Source of the DNA: Drechmeria coniospora
Taxonomy: Eukaryota > Ascomycota > Sordariomycetes > Hypocreales > Ophiocordycipitaceae
Direction: 5' to 3'
Length of the DNA: 64,000 nucleotides
Assembly (NCBI RefSeq): GCF_001625195.1
Contig: NC_054389.1
Span: 2,232,001 to 2,296,000 of the forward strand
The translations under genes were made by a program, and so were the position numbers. Each line of letters opens with the position of its first letter. The stretch's first letter is position 1. Below the pieces are notes generated by a model. It was not told the DNA's origin. It saw only the letters and a list, made by a program, of their open reading frames with translations, and searched no databases. This document shows, piece after piece, positions 1 through 11,368 of this stretch.

Positions 1-1062
1 ACTCCGTCCGTACAAGTAAACACCTAGTAGGAGGTACTCGAGCTCCAATTATTCTGCGCCGTCCTAGTATTACAAGTAATCACTGGACAATACAGGTGTA
101 CTGCAGCCCGTAGCAGCCCGTAGGCGTAGGCGTCCATGTGCCACTTACAAGTACTGTAGGTACATCGCTTGCACCCCATACTCCGTACACCGTAAGGAGA
201 CAATCCAACGTTCACTCATCACAAAAGGCTGCTGGATCCGAAGGTTATTATAAAGAGGACAGGGAGAACATGGTTTAGCCAGGGCAGGGCAGGGCACCTC
301 ACTGCCGAGCTCAGGGTACGTAAATGAAAGAATCATTTCCAACGGTTGCGAGCCTCCTTCAATACTGCACAATATCTTGCCGACAGGGGCAGCAAGCGAA
401 GCGACCGGGATGAGCAAGCCAAGTGCCGTTTCTCAAGCCCTCTGCCGGAAGCAAGTACAGCACATGTCATATGCTATTACTCGTACTTGCGCAGTATTAT
501 TACCAAGGCAAAGCAGCCTCAAGTCAACCAAATATTACTCATTATCATGGAACACAAAATGCTTGTACTCCGTAATGCCGGGCTTTGTTCGGTACGTGTA
601 CGGAGTACTCCGTACAACCATTCCGCATGGACAAGTACTTACGCCTACTTAGTACTCCGTAAGTACACCTGCTTGTAATACAATCATTTACTCCAGTACA
701 GTCTAGATCACCCAGCACTTGCACTGTACTAATTACTAGACGCAAAGCGGCGGTGCGCGTCCAGGCTAAAATGTGGCTTGTGCTACCATTTCGCGCGAAC
801 AAGGTGTCCTCGTACCAAAGTAATGGACCGGAGAGACTAGAGTACTCCCGACATGTACTCTCTGCGCGGTACGGAGTATGGAGTGACAAGGATTAATATT
901 GTTAGCCGCTGCCAACTTCTCGTCCATTCTTGCGACAAGACGACTCGCAAGTAATATTTGTATGCCCACAAACTAAACCACCTTCATCACCCTCACCTCC
1001 CCCCACGTCGTGCTCGGAGATAGCAAAACGGTACCTTTTCTGGGAAAGCAAAAGCCGCCATC
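1..1062. repeat. GTAC-rich intergenic island upstream of GOT1
   Basis: No gene is supported here. The first 900 bases are dense in short GTAC-containing words: TACTCCGTA at about 179, 566 and 653, and a perfect 18-bp palindrome at 598-615. The ORFs in this stretch are short, overlap in several frames and have no family resemblance. The last 150 bases lack the motif and probably hold the GOT1 promoter and leader. Confidence 0.6.
598..615. repeat. Perfect 18-bp palindrome GTACGGAGTACTCCGTAC
   Basis: The sequence reads identically on both strands and is a head-to-head fusion of TACGGAGTA and TACTCCGTA. The same 18-mer occurs again at 37521-37538. Its function is unknown. Confidence 0.9.
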
Positions 1063-1810
1063 ATGTCCATGTGGCTTTCCGACACGCAAAGTACGTCCCC
1101 TCGCTCGCCGCTGACGGTCTAAACCGTGCCATCGGGCGCGCACCTGGTCGGCCAAGCGACCGTCATCGTGGTTCCGGATGCTAACGCCGTCTGGCAGAGA
1201 TTGGGGTGGTGTTCTGCTCTGGCGGTAGGTATGCGCCCGGCATGGAGCTACGGCCCGTCGCCGCCACGGGTGCTGACGGAATCCCTCGCAGGAGGCTTGT
1301 TCCTCGTCGGAGGAGTGATGCTGTTCTTTGACCGCGCCATGTAAATGATCAAGCCCCCGTTCCCCGAAGGCAAAGCCGATGGCAGGATGGATCCCGTGGC
1401 TGACCATGCTTCTTCCCTTCACTAGGCTCGCGATGGGAAACGTGCGAACCCTTGACGGCCGCCCTCTCCCCAAGCCATGCCGACCTCCCTTGCGCTGACG
1501 CCGCGTGTGACAGATTCTCTTCCTCATCGGACTCACAATCATCATCGGCCCGCAAAAAACCCTCTTTTTCTTCGCGCGGAAACAAAAAGCAAAGGGAACG
1601 GCGGCCTTCTTCGCCGGCCTCGCCTTGATCCTCATGAGGTGGACCTTGATCGGTTTCTTCATCGAGCTCTACGGCATCTTCGTCCTGTTTGGCGATTTCC
1701 TCGGCACAATCGCCGGCTTCGCGCGAGGGATACCCGGCATCGGCCCGTACATTGGTGTCGTCGTGGACAGGTCCGGCTTGGGACGCAGAAACGCCGAGCT
1801 GCCCGTATGA
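1063..1810 (+). CDS. GOT1: GOT1 family vesicle-transport membrane protein
   Basis: Small tetraspan protein of Golgi and COPII vesicles that supports ER-Golgi and Golgi traffic. Five exons can be assembled: 1063-1090, 1198-1224, 1292-1340, 1426-1441 and 1514-1810. Introns begin GTACGT, GTAGGT, GTAAAT and GTGCGA, and the first has a GCTAAC branch site. The product is 138 residues, the usual size for the family. It starts MSMWLSDTQKIGV, continues with LFFDRAM, LAMGN and IIIGPQKTLFFFARKQKAKG, and ends RRNAELPV. Four hydrophobic segments are visible. The first four exons are tiny (16-49 bases), so an ORF-only view finds just the last exon. It converges with the profilin gene. The identity is secure from the conserved PQKTLFFF and FFAGLALILMRW segments. 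Confidence 0.93.
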
Positions 1811-2399
1811 GAGGTACGGGGCAGGCGGTGTGAGGGAGCACGACGGCCACGCTGGTCCGAAATCGCCCGAACCGGAGAACCGCGACGGACCGACGGCGTG
1901 ACGACGGCGTGACGACGGCGGGCGGACGGGATGCAAAACGGCAGATGAATGGATGCGACGGAGCCAAAAGGCGCATCCGTCATTACGAAAGACACCATGG
2001 AGGGCGCCATGATTGATTTGTACAATACTCTGCGAGAAAGCCCTGGGCGGAGCTTGGGTCGAGAGCCCGTAAAGGCCAGTCTCTCGCGACCTTGACGCAG
2101 AATCCACACTCGGTTGGTCATTGTGGATGGCTGATTTGGATCAGTCCCGACACGAGGGAGCGCTTTGGTTTGAAATTCTTGGTGCTTGAAACGACGTCTT
2201 CTCCATCCCACCCGAGGACGGTCAAGAAAGCAGCCGAGGATCGACTTGCATCCCACCATGACGCTGGCTATCCCAGCAATCTATCTGGTCGAGTATTGTC
2301 GTGCGTCAGCGGCGTCTCTGCACCGACCCCATCTTGTCTGCACCGTCCGCCTCCCCGATACGGAGGCCAGTGTGATGTGTCTCGCACGCGACTCCCCGT
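1811..2399. other. Convergent spacer between GOT1 and profilin
   Basis: This should hold the 3' ends of both transcripts. A short GACGGCGTGACGACGGCG-type direct repeat lies near 1892-1920. Long minus-strand frames here are GC-driven and antisense to GOT1. Nothing else is seen. Confidence 0.5.
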
Positions 2400-3101
2400 T
2401 CAGTAGCCCTGCTTGACGAGGTAGTCGGCCAACACCTCGACGGTCGAGGATGCGTTACCGGCCACTTGGGTCTCGCCGTGGTGGCCGACGACGATGGCCT
2501 GCTTGGTCTTGGCGACGCAGACGCCGAGACGGCCCTGAAAGGATCGTTGGTGCGTCAGCATTTAACCTCTTAGGTGACTTGTACCGAGGGCTCACGAACC
2601 GCTCGTGCGTAGATGGATCGATCTTCCGCACGCGCCATGACGTATCGTTCGCCGCCGATGTAGAGGCCATCAGCAAAGGCCTTGTCCTTGGCCGCTGCGT
2701 CCCCGCCAACAATGGCCGCTATGGCCTTCATCTCCTCGGGCTTGAGCTTTTTTGGGGCGCGCCTTCTGTATCAGTCTCGGCTGCAGCACGTCCGACGAGA
2801 GGGTTGCGTTGAAAAGTACCTGAAATCCCTCCGAGGCGGCCCAGACACTGTCGCCGGCCGCGCTGATGATGGCGCCCTTGTCGACGTGGCCGCTGCCAAC
2901 CAAGCTGTGTGCCGGGGCGGCATTAGCAACGACGGCCCATTTGTTGTTCCATTTTCACATCGTCGTCACGCGAGAGGCTGTTCGTTACCTGGAGTCGATG
3001 TACGCTGCCAAGTGCGGTGGTGTCAGCCACGGCCACGCTCGTCAAGTTTTGTCGCCGAGGAGGGGGTCCGCGGAGTTGGGGTACTTGCCTTGCCACGACA
3101 T
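2400..3101 (-). CDS. PFY1: Profilin
   Basis: Actin-monomer and poly-proline binding protein that feeds formins in the cytosol and at growth tips. Exons on the minus strand are 3101-3089, 3004-2989, 2904-2820, 2746-2600 and 2534-2400, giving 131 residues, the normal profilin length. The start MSWQAYIDSSLVGSGHVDK is diagnostic. It is followed by IISAAGDSVWAASEGF, PEEMKAIAAIVGGDAAAKD, YIGGERYVMARAEDRSIYAR and the C-terminal VCVAKTKQAIVVGHHGE and ASSTVEVLADYLVKQGY. The first intron must begin GCAAGT rather than GTAAGT, because only a cut after MSWQ plus one G joins to the conserved Ala-Tyr. The third acceptor (AAAAAAG) is weak and is the least certain junction. It is tail-to-tail with GOT1. Confidence 0.93.
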
Positions 3102-6100
3102 GATTGCTGGGAGGGGGTTGGCGGCAAGGGCAGGAAGGCCACAACGGGGGTATGTGGAAAGGAAGAAGGATGAAGAGGAGCTGCAAATGGATTTCGCTCT
3201 CGTCGAGGTAGAGTCGTCGTCGGAAGGGCAGGTTGGGGGCGCGCGGTTACGTGAGAGATGAGGATGTTGCTGGTGGCGGCGAATTTAGCTTCTTGTACTC
3301 CGTATTACTCTGCACTCCGTATTCCGTCTCCTGGTCATGGGTAGGAAGGTAGTACATTCAGGTACTAGGTACTGTACTTTTAATACCCGTCAACTTGCGT
3401 ACAGCTCTAGGTACCGGGGAGACGAATGCAAGTACCTTTGCTGGGAGGAAATACTCCGCTTACCGAGTTCCGTTCACTGCGGCGACGCCAAGGTGCTGGA
3501 GTTCCTCGCTGCAGTTTTTCAAAGGAGGGGTACGGCAGCAACACCTCCACACCAAGCACACAGTACGGTACACGTATTAATTACTGCAAATGTATCCCGT
3601 ACTTGGGAGGGAGCACTATTATTTGTTGCCCCGCCATCGTGACCTCTGTCCGTACCGCTACGTACTGTAGTGCCGTTGCGCTGCCGCACCATAAGTACAT
3701 GCACTTTACAGTTCGGTCGCCGAGGCAGCCACTGCTCTGTACAGTACGTTAGTACGGTTCACTTACGGGTGGGGGGGGGTTCGAGCTGTGAACTCCTACA
3801 GTGCTATAGCCTCTGTACCTTAGTGCCACTAGGTACTAGCAAGGTACCTGTATCCGGTACTTAGGTACTATCCTGCTAGAGCGCAGGGCAAAATTACCTA
3901 GTAGTAATACTCCGTACTTACTATGAGTAGTATTACCTAATACAACGCAAAGGCGCTTTCACTCTGCCCCCAATGGAAGTAAACTCCAATCCGAGGCACG
4001 AAACAGCCTGGACCACGTAAATACCAGCACACAGACCATATCTGCCTGGTACTAGCCGTGTATACCACCTCTCAACAGGTACACTCTGGTGCTTGTGGTT
4101 ATTATTGTCGACTTGCTACTAGCTAGCTACCTGTAAGTGCCTGCAGATGCCAATGCTAAATGCTCGTGTCGACTGCTTTCACCTCTGCGCACGGAGCTGC
4201 TGCCTCCTTGGAAAACGCTTCACATCTGCCTCAAGGCGAGAGGGATTTCTCGACGGTACTCCGTATAACGCACACTATTCCGCAATGCCAGCTACACTGA
4301 GATGCATTCACATGGACAAGGGTGGCCTTGCTTGGGAAGCAAGTGACAAGGAAGTCGAGGAATGGGGTCGCTGCACAATGCCGAGACGTACCGTGGCATT
4401 GCCAATCTGATTTTGAAGTGCATTTGCAGACCAAGTGAGGCCGTGGAGCTCTACAGGCCTATGCGAGGCAGGCAAAACGTCTTTGTCGGCTGGAATTCAA
4501 GAATGGCACGTCAGCTGCCATGAGTATTCATTTGGAGATTCATCGACGTTCCTTGTGTTGGGAAGAATAAGCTGGAGATGATCTGGAAAGACTTGAGCTC
4601 CTGTCGGAAGGCGAGTCGGCTGCGATAAGTAGTTCGTCGAGATGAATATGCAAGAATCGAGAGCGAGAGAGCTGGTTGGATGGGACGAGCGAAAGAGAAG
4701 GGCGCGGTGACGAAGATAGCCAAGGTGAGGGAGTACGCTCACGACCAACTGCTACTAGAAATAGATGCTTACCGGCACTGGTTTGTATCCACATATCATT
4801 CGACAGCCTTTCGTTCAGAAATCGATTCGTCCTCTTTCAGCCGTACTCCATTCTCGATGCTCTTGGTCATGACACCATGCCGGCGTAGGTATCGAGCTTT
4901 TTGGAGCGTTCATTTGCAGGCACGACAACTTCACTTCGTCTCCGCATGCCCAATTGAGGGCAGGAACAGCTTCCGGCAAGAACATGTCAGAATTCACTCC
5001 CTTCTGCTGCGAATAAACAGTACCGTACCCAAAGGGTGGTTCCTATCTCCGCCAGAGATGTACTCTGCAAGGAATATTACTGGCGACGCAACGAATCGGT
5101 AGCTTCAAGAACGCTAGTGTCCATTCATAACATGGATGGCATCGACCAGCAACAGGTGTGCAATAATACTTTGTACAGTACTTGTATGTATCGGCACGAA
5201 TGGCCGCAGGAAGGAAGCGCTTGCCTGCTACTACGGAGGAAGAAACACGCGTCATACTACTCCGTAGTAGGTGAAGGAATTGCTCATGCTTGCACTACTT
5301 AGAATGGGCGCGTGTGAGTATTATTATTACAGCACACGACCTACATATACCTAGGGGGAATTACGGAGCGTTGATCTGAAACTGCCCCTCCAACTCTGGT
5401 GCTGAATAATGACCTCTAGTGCTGCGTACTAGTGGTGTCCAAAGGCGCTAATAACACGCTTAGTGGCATCGAGGGTTCGACAAGGGACGTTGGTGGCCGT
5501 CTTGCCGAGAAAGGGAAGGATGTGGTCCAGGACGGCAGGTCCACCAGGCGTTCCTGCTTACTCAGGCTTCCCTCAAGCCCACTTAGAATCCGGCAAGGAC
5601 GACAACTGGAAGGAAGTCAGTACGGAGTAATACTTGTAAAGTACAGTACATGCACGGAGCAGGTGGGCAGTAATACAAGTAAGTACTACTCCGTACATAC
5701 ATAGGTACTCGTAAGTGTACTGTAATGTAATTGAAAGTATATGTAAATTACTGTAGTGTGCTCCGTAGCTGTAAGTATTCATCCGTACTTGCTTGCACTT
5801 AGTTGTACAGCACTACTGTAGGTATCTACAGTAGGTAGAGTAGGTACATACGCCGATGTACCAACTTGCCTTCCTATTCTCATACAATCCTTGAAGTACA
5901 GTGCTTGTACGGAGTACATAGGAGTATTACTCCGTAAACACTTACTCGTACCCTCACAAACATGTACTTGTACTTAAGTACTCGTACTCGTTCTGTAAGT
6001 GTGCGCGTGTGGCACAAACCCTCAATTCGCTTCCTTCAAAGTCCTCCCTGGAGCCCTTTTTTTCAGGCTCTGCGAATTACTTGCCGCATCGCGAGCCTCG

Positions 6101-7359
6101 TCACGGCTGCGACGCGTCTGGTCTTGAGCACTGCAGGTCCCCTCCTCAGCCCACCGCGTTCCCCCCTTGCGCGAGCTCATGAAGACGGTCACTAGTGGCA
6201 TGACGCAGGCCAGGTTCCCGAAACCTCCAACGGCCGACGAAACACCTTGGGCCCCCTTAAGCAAGGGTCATTCCCATCGGCTCTTAGTACGAGTGGCTAG
6301 TCCTCAGCCAGACTCCGGCGACGACTACCGTAATTACTTACTTGCTGTGCCTACTTGTACTTGCACCAAACTAATAAGTACTTACACATGTACGGAGTAC
6401 AGTGTACATGCACACCGAATCGCGGATGAAGATGCAGGCAAGCAAGTAGGTACGTGTACTTGTACATGTGTGCAAGCAAGTACACATGCTAGCACTCCCA
6501 AGTACATGTACTGCTACATGCACACCTCAATCTACACCAGTACAACGGGAGGAGTCCCTGCCAGGCTACGGCATGGATCTTCATCCTATCAACATCAAAC
6601 GACAGGCCTTGCTAGAGCCCGAGAGATTGCGAGTACGACGATTTCGTCAAGTACATGCAAAGTACTAGCATTCTCGTACGACCATGTCATTACCTGCGTC
6701 AGCCGCTTCCTGCACCCCATGGGTGGAGGGGGTGTAGCGAACCCAAGAAACGCGAGAAAGTGCCGTCTTCAGCGGCCGCACCAAGCAGGGACCCAGGCAT
6801 GAATGTGCGGCCTCGATACCGACAAACATGTACTAATGACTTGCTGTACAACTTCAGTAAGTAGTCCTGTATGGAGTACTTGCTACGAGTGCCGACGAAC
6901 GGTATGGGATATGGAGCAGGTGTACTCCGTACTCCGTACGGGATATGCAGCCAAATGGAATTCGCTCATTGCCCCCCCTCCCCAGGGTCGTCCACGGTAC
7001 ATGTCGCGTCGATTCCTTGTCGCACCTGTCTTCTTGCATTCAGATGGCGCCAATATCATGACATTCAGTCCCCGTTCCCATCAATTTCACAGCTTGCCAG
7101 CTCCTCCAACGCCTTGCCGACCTTGTACCCTTAACCACACCGGTCTCGAGTCCTGGCCATTCTTTGCCAACCACCTCGACCTCCCAACCCATCCGTCGAT
7201 GCGAACCATCATCACCTCGACGAGTACCGGGTACGCTGCATATGTTGACCCTCGGCCGGTTTGCGGGATGACGAGGGGTGTCCGCCAGTATCTGTCGCAG
7301 TTCTGACTCCCCTGCGTTCCATCTTGTTCGTTCGCAGCAAGCACTACTTGTACCGCAAG
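3102..7359. repeat. 4.2-kb gene-free region with GTAC islands
   Basis: The first 150 bases are the profilin upstream region. From about 3290 to 4000, 5150 to 6550 and 6820 to 6950 the sequence is packed with TACTCCGTA/TACGGAGTA, AAGTACTTAC and TGTACAGTAC words. The intervals 4100-5100 and 6000-6300 look like ordinary non-coding sequence with only short ORFs of no recognisable family. The final few hundred bases are pyrimidine-rich and probably the promoter and leader of the next gene. Confidence 0.55.
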
Positions 7360-9159
7360 ATGCCCCCCTCATATACTCTTCATCCGAGAACAGCAGAGAT
7401 GGACGGCTCGTCCAGAATACCCTCGACTCTCGCTCGGTCCTTGTCCGTCGTCGAGCCCCGGCACAAGACTGCCAACCTCCCAATCATGTCCCGCCGGCTC
7501 CCAACCATGAGACTGCCCACGGACCCCATACCGGAATCTGATGGCCGTGCCAGGACTCAGGCCTCGGATTCCAAAATGGCGCCCCGTGAACTGCGGACGC
7601 CAGGAAACGTCCAGAGATACCACAGACCCCTCCGCGCCGAGTCGTTGCTGTTGGACTCGACTCCTGGCAGCCCGGTTGCCGATATCTCGACCGGCTCCAA
7701 CCACGACTCGACGGACGAAGGCCCAGAAACAGGAATCATTGCCATCGGCATGGCTTTGGGAAGCCCAACCCACCCACCCAACCAGACGATCGCAGCCTGG
7801 CCATACCACCCCGTGGCCACCCCCGCTGCCCACGGTGCGGACCCGGCCGAGGAAGTGCTGCCAAAGGAGAAACACCGGAAATGGACGATATTTGGACGAT
7901 CAAAGTCGAAGCGAGAGAGGAGAAATTATGATGACGCGCAGGAAGCCTCGTCGGCAGCCTCCGCTCCATTAACCCTCTTGGCCCGGAGTTGTTCCACCAC
8001 GGCTGGACATGGCCCCCTCCGAGAAAACGAGGGAAAGCCAAAGATGGATGCTTCGACGCTGGAAAACCTCGCACACCCAGGCTACAAAACCATCAAGAGA
8101 TCGAACACGGCACCGATGAGGGACAGGCGCCCGCCGCCGGTTCCTCGCACCCAGATGCCGCCCCAACCACCCCCCAAGGACGCCATGGCACGCACGCCCA
8201 CATCCGCCTCAGCCGGTAGGACCAGGCAGCGCCGCACTCGACTTGGTGAGCCCTTGCTGCACGTCGACATTCCCACCTGCTCGATGGATCGATACAGCGT
8301 CATGTTTGGCGACCTGATTCATCTCAAAAGCCCCATGTTGGCATGCAACCAGGCCACCTACGATCGGGTCATCACCGCCTCGGAGGGAGTCGCCGACACG
8401 CGGAACACTGCGGTCCGGATGCCATCCCGTAACGCCTCGGTCGCCCCGGCCGCCCCGGCGCCGAGACCGTCGCCGATTCAGACTGGGGCTCGCGTGACGG
8501 AGAGCAAATCTCCTTCGTCATCGCGAGCGAGGTCCAACACCAGCCCAGCTGTGCTGCCCTCGCCCGTGCAGGCCACGTTTGATGCCGCGCAGTGGTCCAA
8601 GGAGCAAGCGGGAACGAGACACATTGCAAAATCTACCCGCCAGAGCAAGGACCTGCACGACAAAGGAAAGGACAACCCGATTCCCGCTGATCGATCTCTC
8701 CTCATATCCAAGTTCCACCGCCCGACCTCGACTCAGCAGAACAAGGCTTCTCGCGCGTCGTCGGTATCGACGCCCCCCGGCTCCGGTACCGACAATGACC
8801 ATGCCCACATTCGCATCGTGTGCCCGGACATCAAGGAGGTTTCCTTGTCTACCTGGAACACGGCTCACCCTCCCGCCGCAGAATCTATTCCTCATTCGCT
8901 CGTCTCCGAACGTGGACGAGCCCTGCCGCGCCCCGCTGCGGGTGCTGGCAAGTCCAAAGCTTCGGAGCAGGACTCCATGAATGCAGGACAGGATACCATC
9001 GAGGTCTCGATTGCCAGAAAGGTCAGCGTATCCCGGCAGCAACGTGCACTTCTCGCGCCCCTGAAGCCGCATGCACATGAGAAGCAGAAGCGGCGCACCA
9101 ACGAGAGGAAGAACGGCGTGGCCCGCCTGATCGACCTGAAGCAAAGCCCTGTTTCGTGA
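7360..9159 (+). CDS. Conserved fungal protein of unknown function, basic and Ser/Pro-rich
   Basis: Single-exon frame of 599 residues from the first ATG (MPPSYTLHPRTAEMDGSS); the frame is open 99 bases upstream but has no earlier ATG. It is mostly low-complexity, rich in Ser, Pro, Arg and Thr, and probably disordered. Structured islands stand out: KWTIFGRSKSKRERR near residue 180, EPLLHVDIPTCSMDRYSVMF near residue 300, and IEVSIARKVSVSRQQRALL close to the C-terminus. From memory, the phrases DVDIPxxxMERYSVMF and EVSVARxISVSxxxR recur in filamentous-fungal hypothetical proteins, so it looks like a full-length family member. No catalytic motif, signal peptide or membrane segment is seen. An internal start at MDGSS is possible. 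Confidence 0.8.
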   Translation: MPPSYTLHPRTAEMDGSSRIPSTLARSLSVVEPRHKTANLPIMSRRLPTMRLPTDPIPESDGRARTQASDSKMAPRELRTPGNVQRYHRPLRAESLLLDSTPGSPVADISTGSNHDSTDEGPETGIIAIGMALGSPTHPPNQTIAAWPYHPVATPAAHGADPAEEVLPKEKHRKWTIFGRSKSKRERRNYDDAQEASSAASAPLTLLARSCSTTAGHGPLRENEGKPKMDASTLENLAHPGYKTIKRSNTAPMRDRRPPPVPRTQMPPQPPPKDAMARTPTSASAGRTRQRRTRLGEPLLHVDIPTCSMDRYSVMFGDLIHLKSPMLACNQATYDRVITASEGVADTRNTAVRMPSRNASVAPAAPAPRPSPIQTGARVTESKSPSSSRARSNTSPAVLPSPVQATFDAAQWSKEQAGTRHIAKSTRQSKDLHDKGKDNPIPADRSLLISKFHRPTSTQQNKASRASSVSTPPGSGTDNDHAHIRIVCPDIKEVSLSTWNTAHPPAAESIPHSLVSERGRALPRPAAGAGKSKASEQDSMNAGQDTIEVSIARKVSVSRQQRALLAPLKPHAHEKQKRRTNERKNGVARLIDLKQSPVS

Positions 9160-9783
9160 ACGGCAGTCCACCGCAACAGTGAGCGCGTCACCGTCGAGAG
9201 GACCTGATTTCCTCGTCCCTTCTCGCGGTGCGAGATGAGATATCCCTGTTGCGCGTTGCGGCATGCATGGCTGGATGCGATAGCGTTGGTGTGGACACGG
9301 CAGGATGCCCGGCTTATCCTTTCGTTCTGCTGTTGACTGATGGTCGATTTGGTCTGGTACCGTCTCTTGGACTACGAAACCGCAGAATAATCATGAATGA
9401 GCAGTTGCCGATGCTGGCGTGATCAAGATGTGCATCGCCCGGGCATTGCTGAACCCTTATCTCTATACCATTCCATTACTATAATTTATTGTTCCCTCGT
9501 CCACGCTTCCGCCTCGCCGGAACGACCACCTCGCAACCTGACAACGTCCACCCGCCAAGCGGCGTCCCATCCATCTTCGCGACTGAATTGTACTTGTGAA
9601 GCAGTGTGAAATGCCTCGAATAAAGGAATGTGAATGACACCAAATGTGAATGATTGGTGGAATGCGACGCCGAAGCGCTCGGGCCAATCGTGTTGCTACA
9701 TGTGTACAACCGGCCGGCCCCCAAAGACGGAATCGACGGCGAGACCAATGTCCAACGCCAAAAGGATGGGCAGCGAGTTGCCA
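9160..9783. other. Convergent spacer, 3' ends of two genes
   Basis: Contains the downstream regions of the 7.4-kb gene (+) and YKT6 (-). No GTAC island, repeat or credible ORF is seen. Confidence 0.4.
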
Positions 9784-10725
9784 TCACATCAGTATGCAGC
9801 AAGAATTTTGCTTCTTGGCTTGCTCTACGGCAGGTCAGCACGAGCAGCTTCATCGGTGGGGGGTTGGACGACGGCGTACGATAAAACATTTTGCTCTGGG
9901 AGCTCAGGCCGTCGCTCTTGGCCACCAAGTCATCAATCTTCTCGCCACGCTGCAGCACACTCTCGATGGTCTTGTGAAGCACAATCTTGGTCTCGTCGAG
10001 CTCCTTCTGGATCTTCATGATGCTGTCGGCCTGCTGGGGATCCTGGTACTTTGTGAGATACTCCTTGAGCTCTGGCATGGCAATCTGAGGCTGGCCAGTG
10101 GCCCAGGAGGTGCGTGGGTTCTTGGAGAGAAATTCATCGACGCATTTACTCAGGAGCTGATGGGCGACGAGGGCGGGATATTGGTGGTCGGAGATGATGA
10201 TGCCGCAGATCCCCTCGGTGCGACCGTAGGCGTGGAAGGTGTAGTCTATCGGCGTGAGCGTCCCGTCCTCTCCCCAGCGCGCACACTTCGGTGCTCGGGG
10301 TGGGGGTATGTGGTCCGAAAGCATGTGCACACACCTTGCTCCTCCACATCTTGTCGCTGGCCAGCCTTGGTGCGCTCGGCAACGGTCTTTGCGAAGAGGG
10401 TCATGAACTCGGCATAGCTGCGAGAGAGTGCGCGGCCAGAGTCAGCAAGCGAAGCACCAGCGAAGCACCAAAGGGATAGGGCAGGCCGAAGGGTATGCGG
10501 GCGACGGGGAGGACGGACTTGTTGCGGGTGAAGCGCGAGTATGCGCTCAGCTCTTTCTCGGCGACGATTTCGTGCGCAGGCTTGCCTTCGTTCCGGATGA
10601 TCTGGCCGCCCGGCAGGGTCAGCGGGGATGCCGGGGAGGATGGGCTGAGGGATGCGGATAGGTGGATGGATGGATGGTTGGATGGATGGGCGAGGAGGAC
10701 ATACGCCGATGTAGTGCAGCTTCAT
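9784..10725 (-). CDS. YKT6: YKT6 prenylated R-SNARE
   Basis: Longin-domain SNARE acting in ER-Golgi, endosomal, vacuolar and autophagosome fusion. Five exons on the minus strand: 10725-10705, 10601-10519, 10417-10335, 10245-9880 and 9824-9784, giving 197 residues, as expected. The longin domain begins MKLHYIGIIRNEGKPAHEI and includes FMTLFAKTVAERTKAGQR, YTFHAYGRTEG and IIISDHQYPALVAHQLLSK. The SNARE motif follows QDPQQADSIMKIQKELDET and has the zero-layer arginine in ESVLQRGEKIDDLV. The protein ends QAKKQNSCCILM: a palmitoylatable Cys followed by a CaaX box (CILM) for farnesylation. The 13-residue last exon carries the whole lipidation signal. It is divergent from SLH1 across about 640 bases. 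Confidence 0.95.
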
Positions 10726-11368
10726 GGTGAGGGTCGGCTCTGGTCGGCTCGCGCTCGCGCTCGGTGTGGAGATGGGGCAAGTATGCGGGATGGACGGGCG
10801 GTCGTCGTGTCCGTGGCCGAGAAACTGGTTCGTCGATGGCGGTTGGGCACGCGGCGGCGGAAGGGTTGACTGGTGCGATGACGATGGACGGTGGCGACTG
10901 CGAACAATGCTGGACAAGTCGGAGACGTAGACGGAGCGGAGACGGAGAACTGAGCGCTGAAGCAACGAGAGCCGAGACCTCGCTGTCGTCACATGGGGGC
11001 CCCGCGCCTGTTTTTGGTGGGCGACTCCACTGTGAGACGCCAAGGAGGCCCCTGGCAGAGCGGATGAGGAATCCGCGGGGCCGTGACCTTAAGCCTTTAG
11101 GCCTTTGGATGCCGATGAATTAGTGGCTTGCCTCGTGGAGGGGCGGTGTGACTAACCTGTTGCAACTGAATAATATTCCTCTCTGCCATGGTCCGAAAAA
11201 CGCAGAAATATCAACAAGATTTGCTCGCTTCATTGTTGACAACGGTCTCGGTGCAGCAACTGTACGAGCAGCTACTCACCCCCTTCAGCTCGGCTGGTAC
11301 CATTGGCGCCCCATCGCCACCACGTCGGGGCGAGAATCGACGTCGGTTTTCTCCATCCCGGACACAAC
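10726..11368. promoter_or_regulatory. Divergent promoter region of YKT6 and SLH1
   Basis: 643 bases separate the two start codons, so both promoters must lie here. A short GGATGGATGG repeat lies just inside the first YKT6 intron (about 10662-10690). A 5' frame opening at ATG 11188 (MVRKTQKYQQ) could be an upstream ORF of SLH1. No GTAC island is present, in contrast to the long spacers. Confidence 0.45.
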
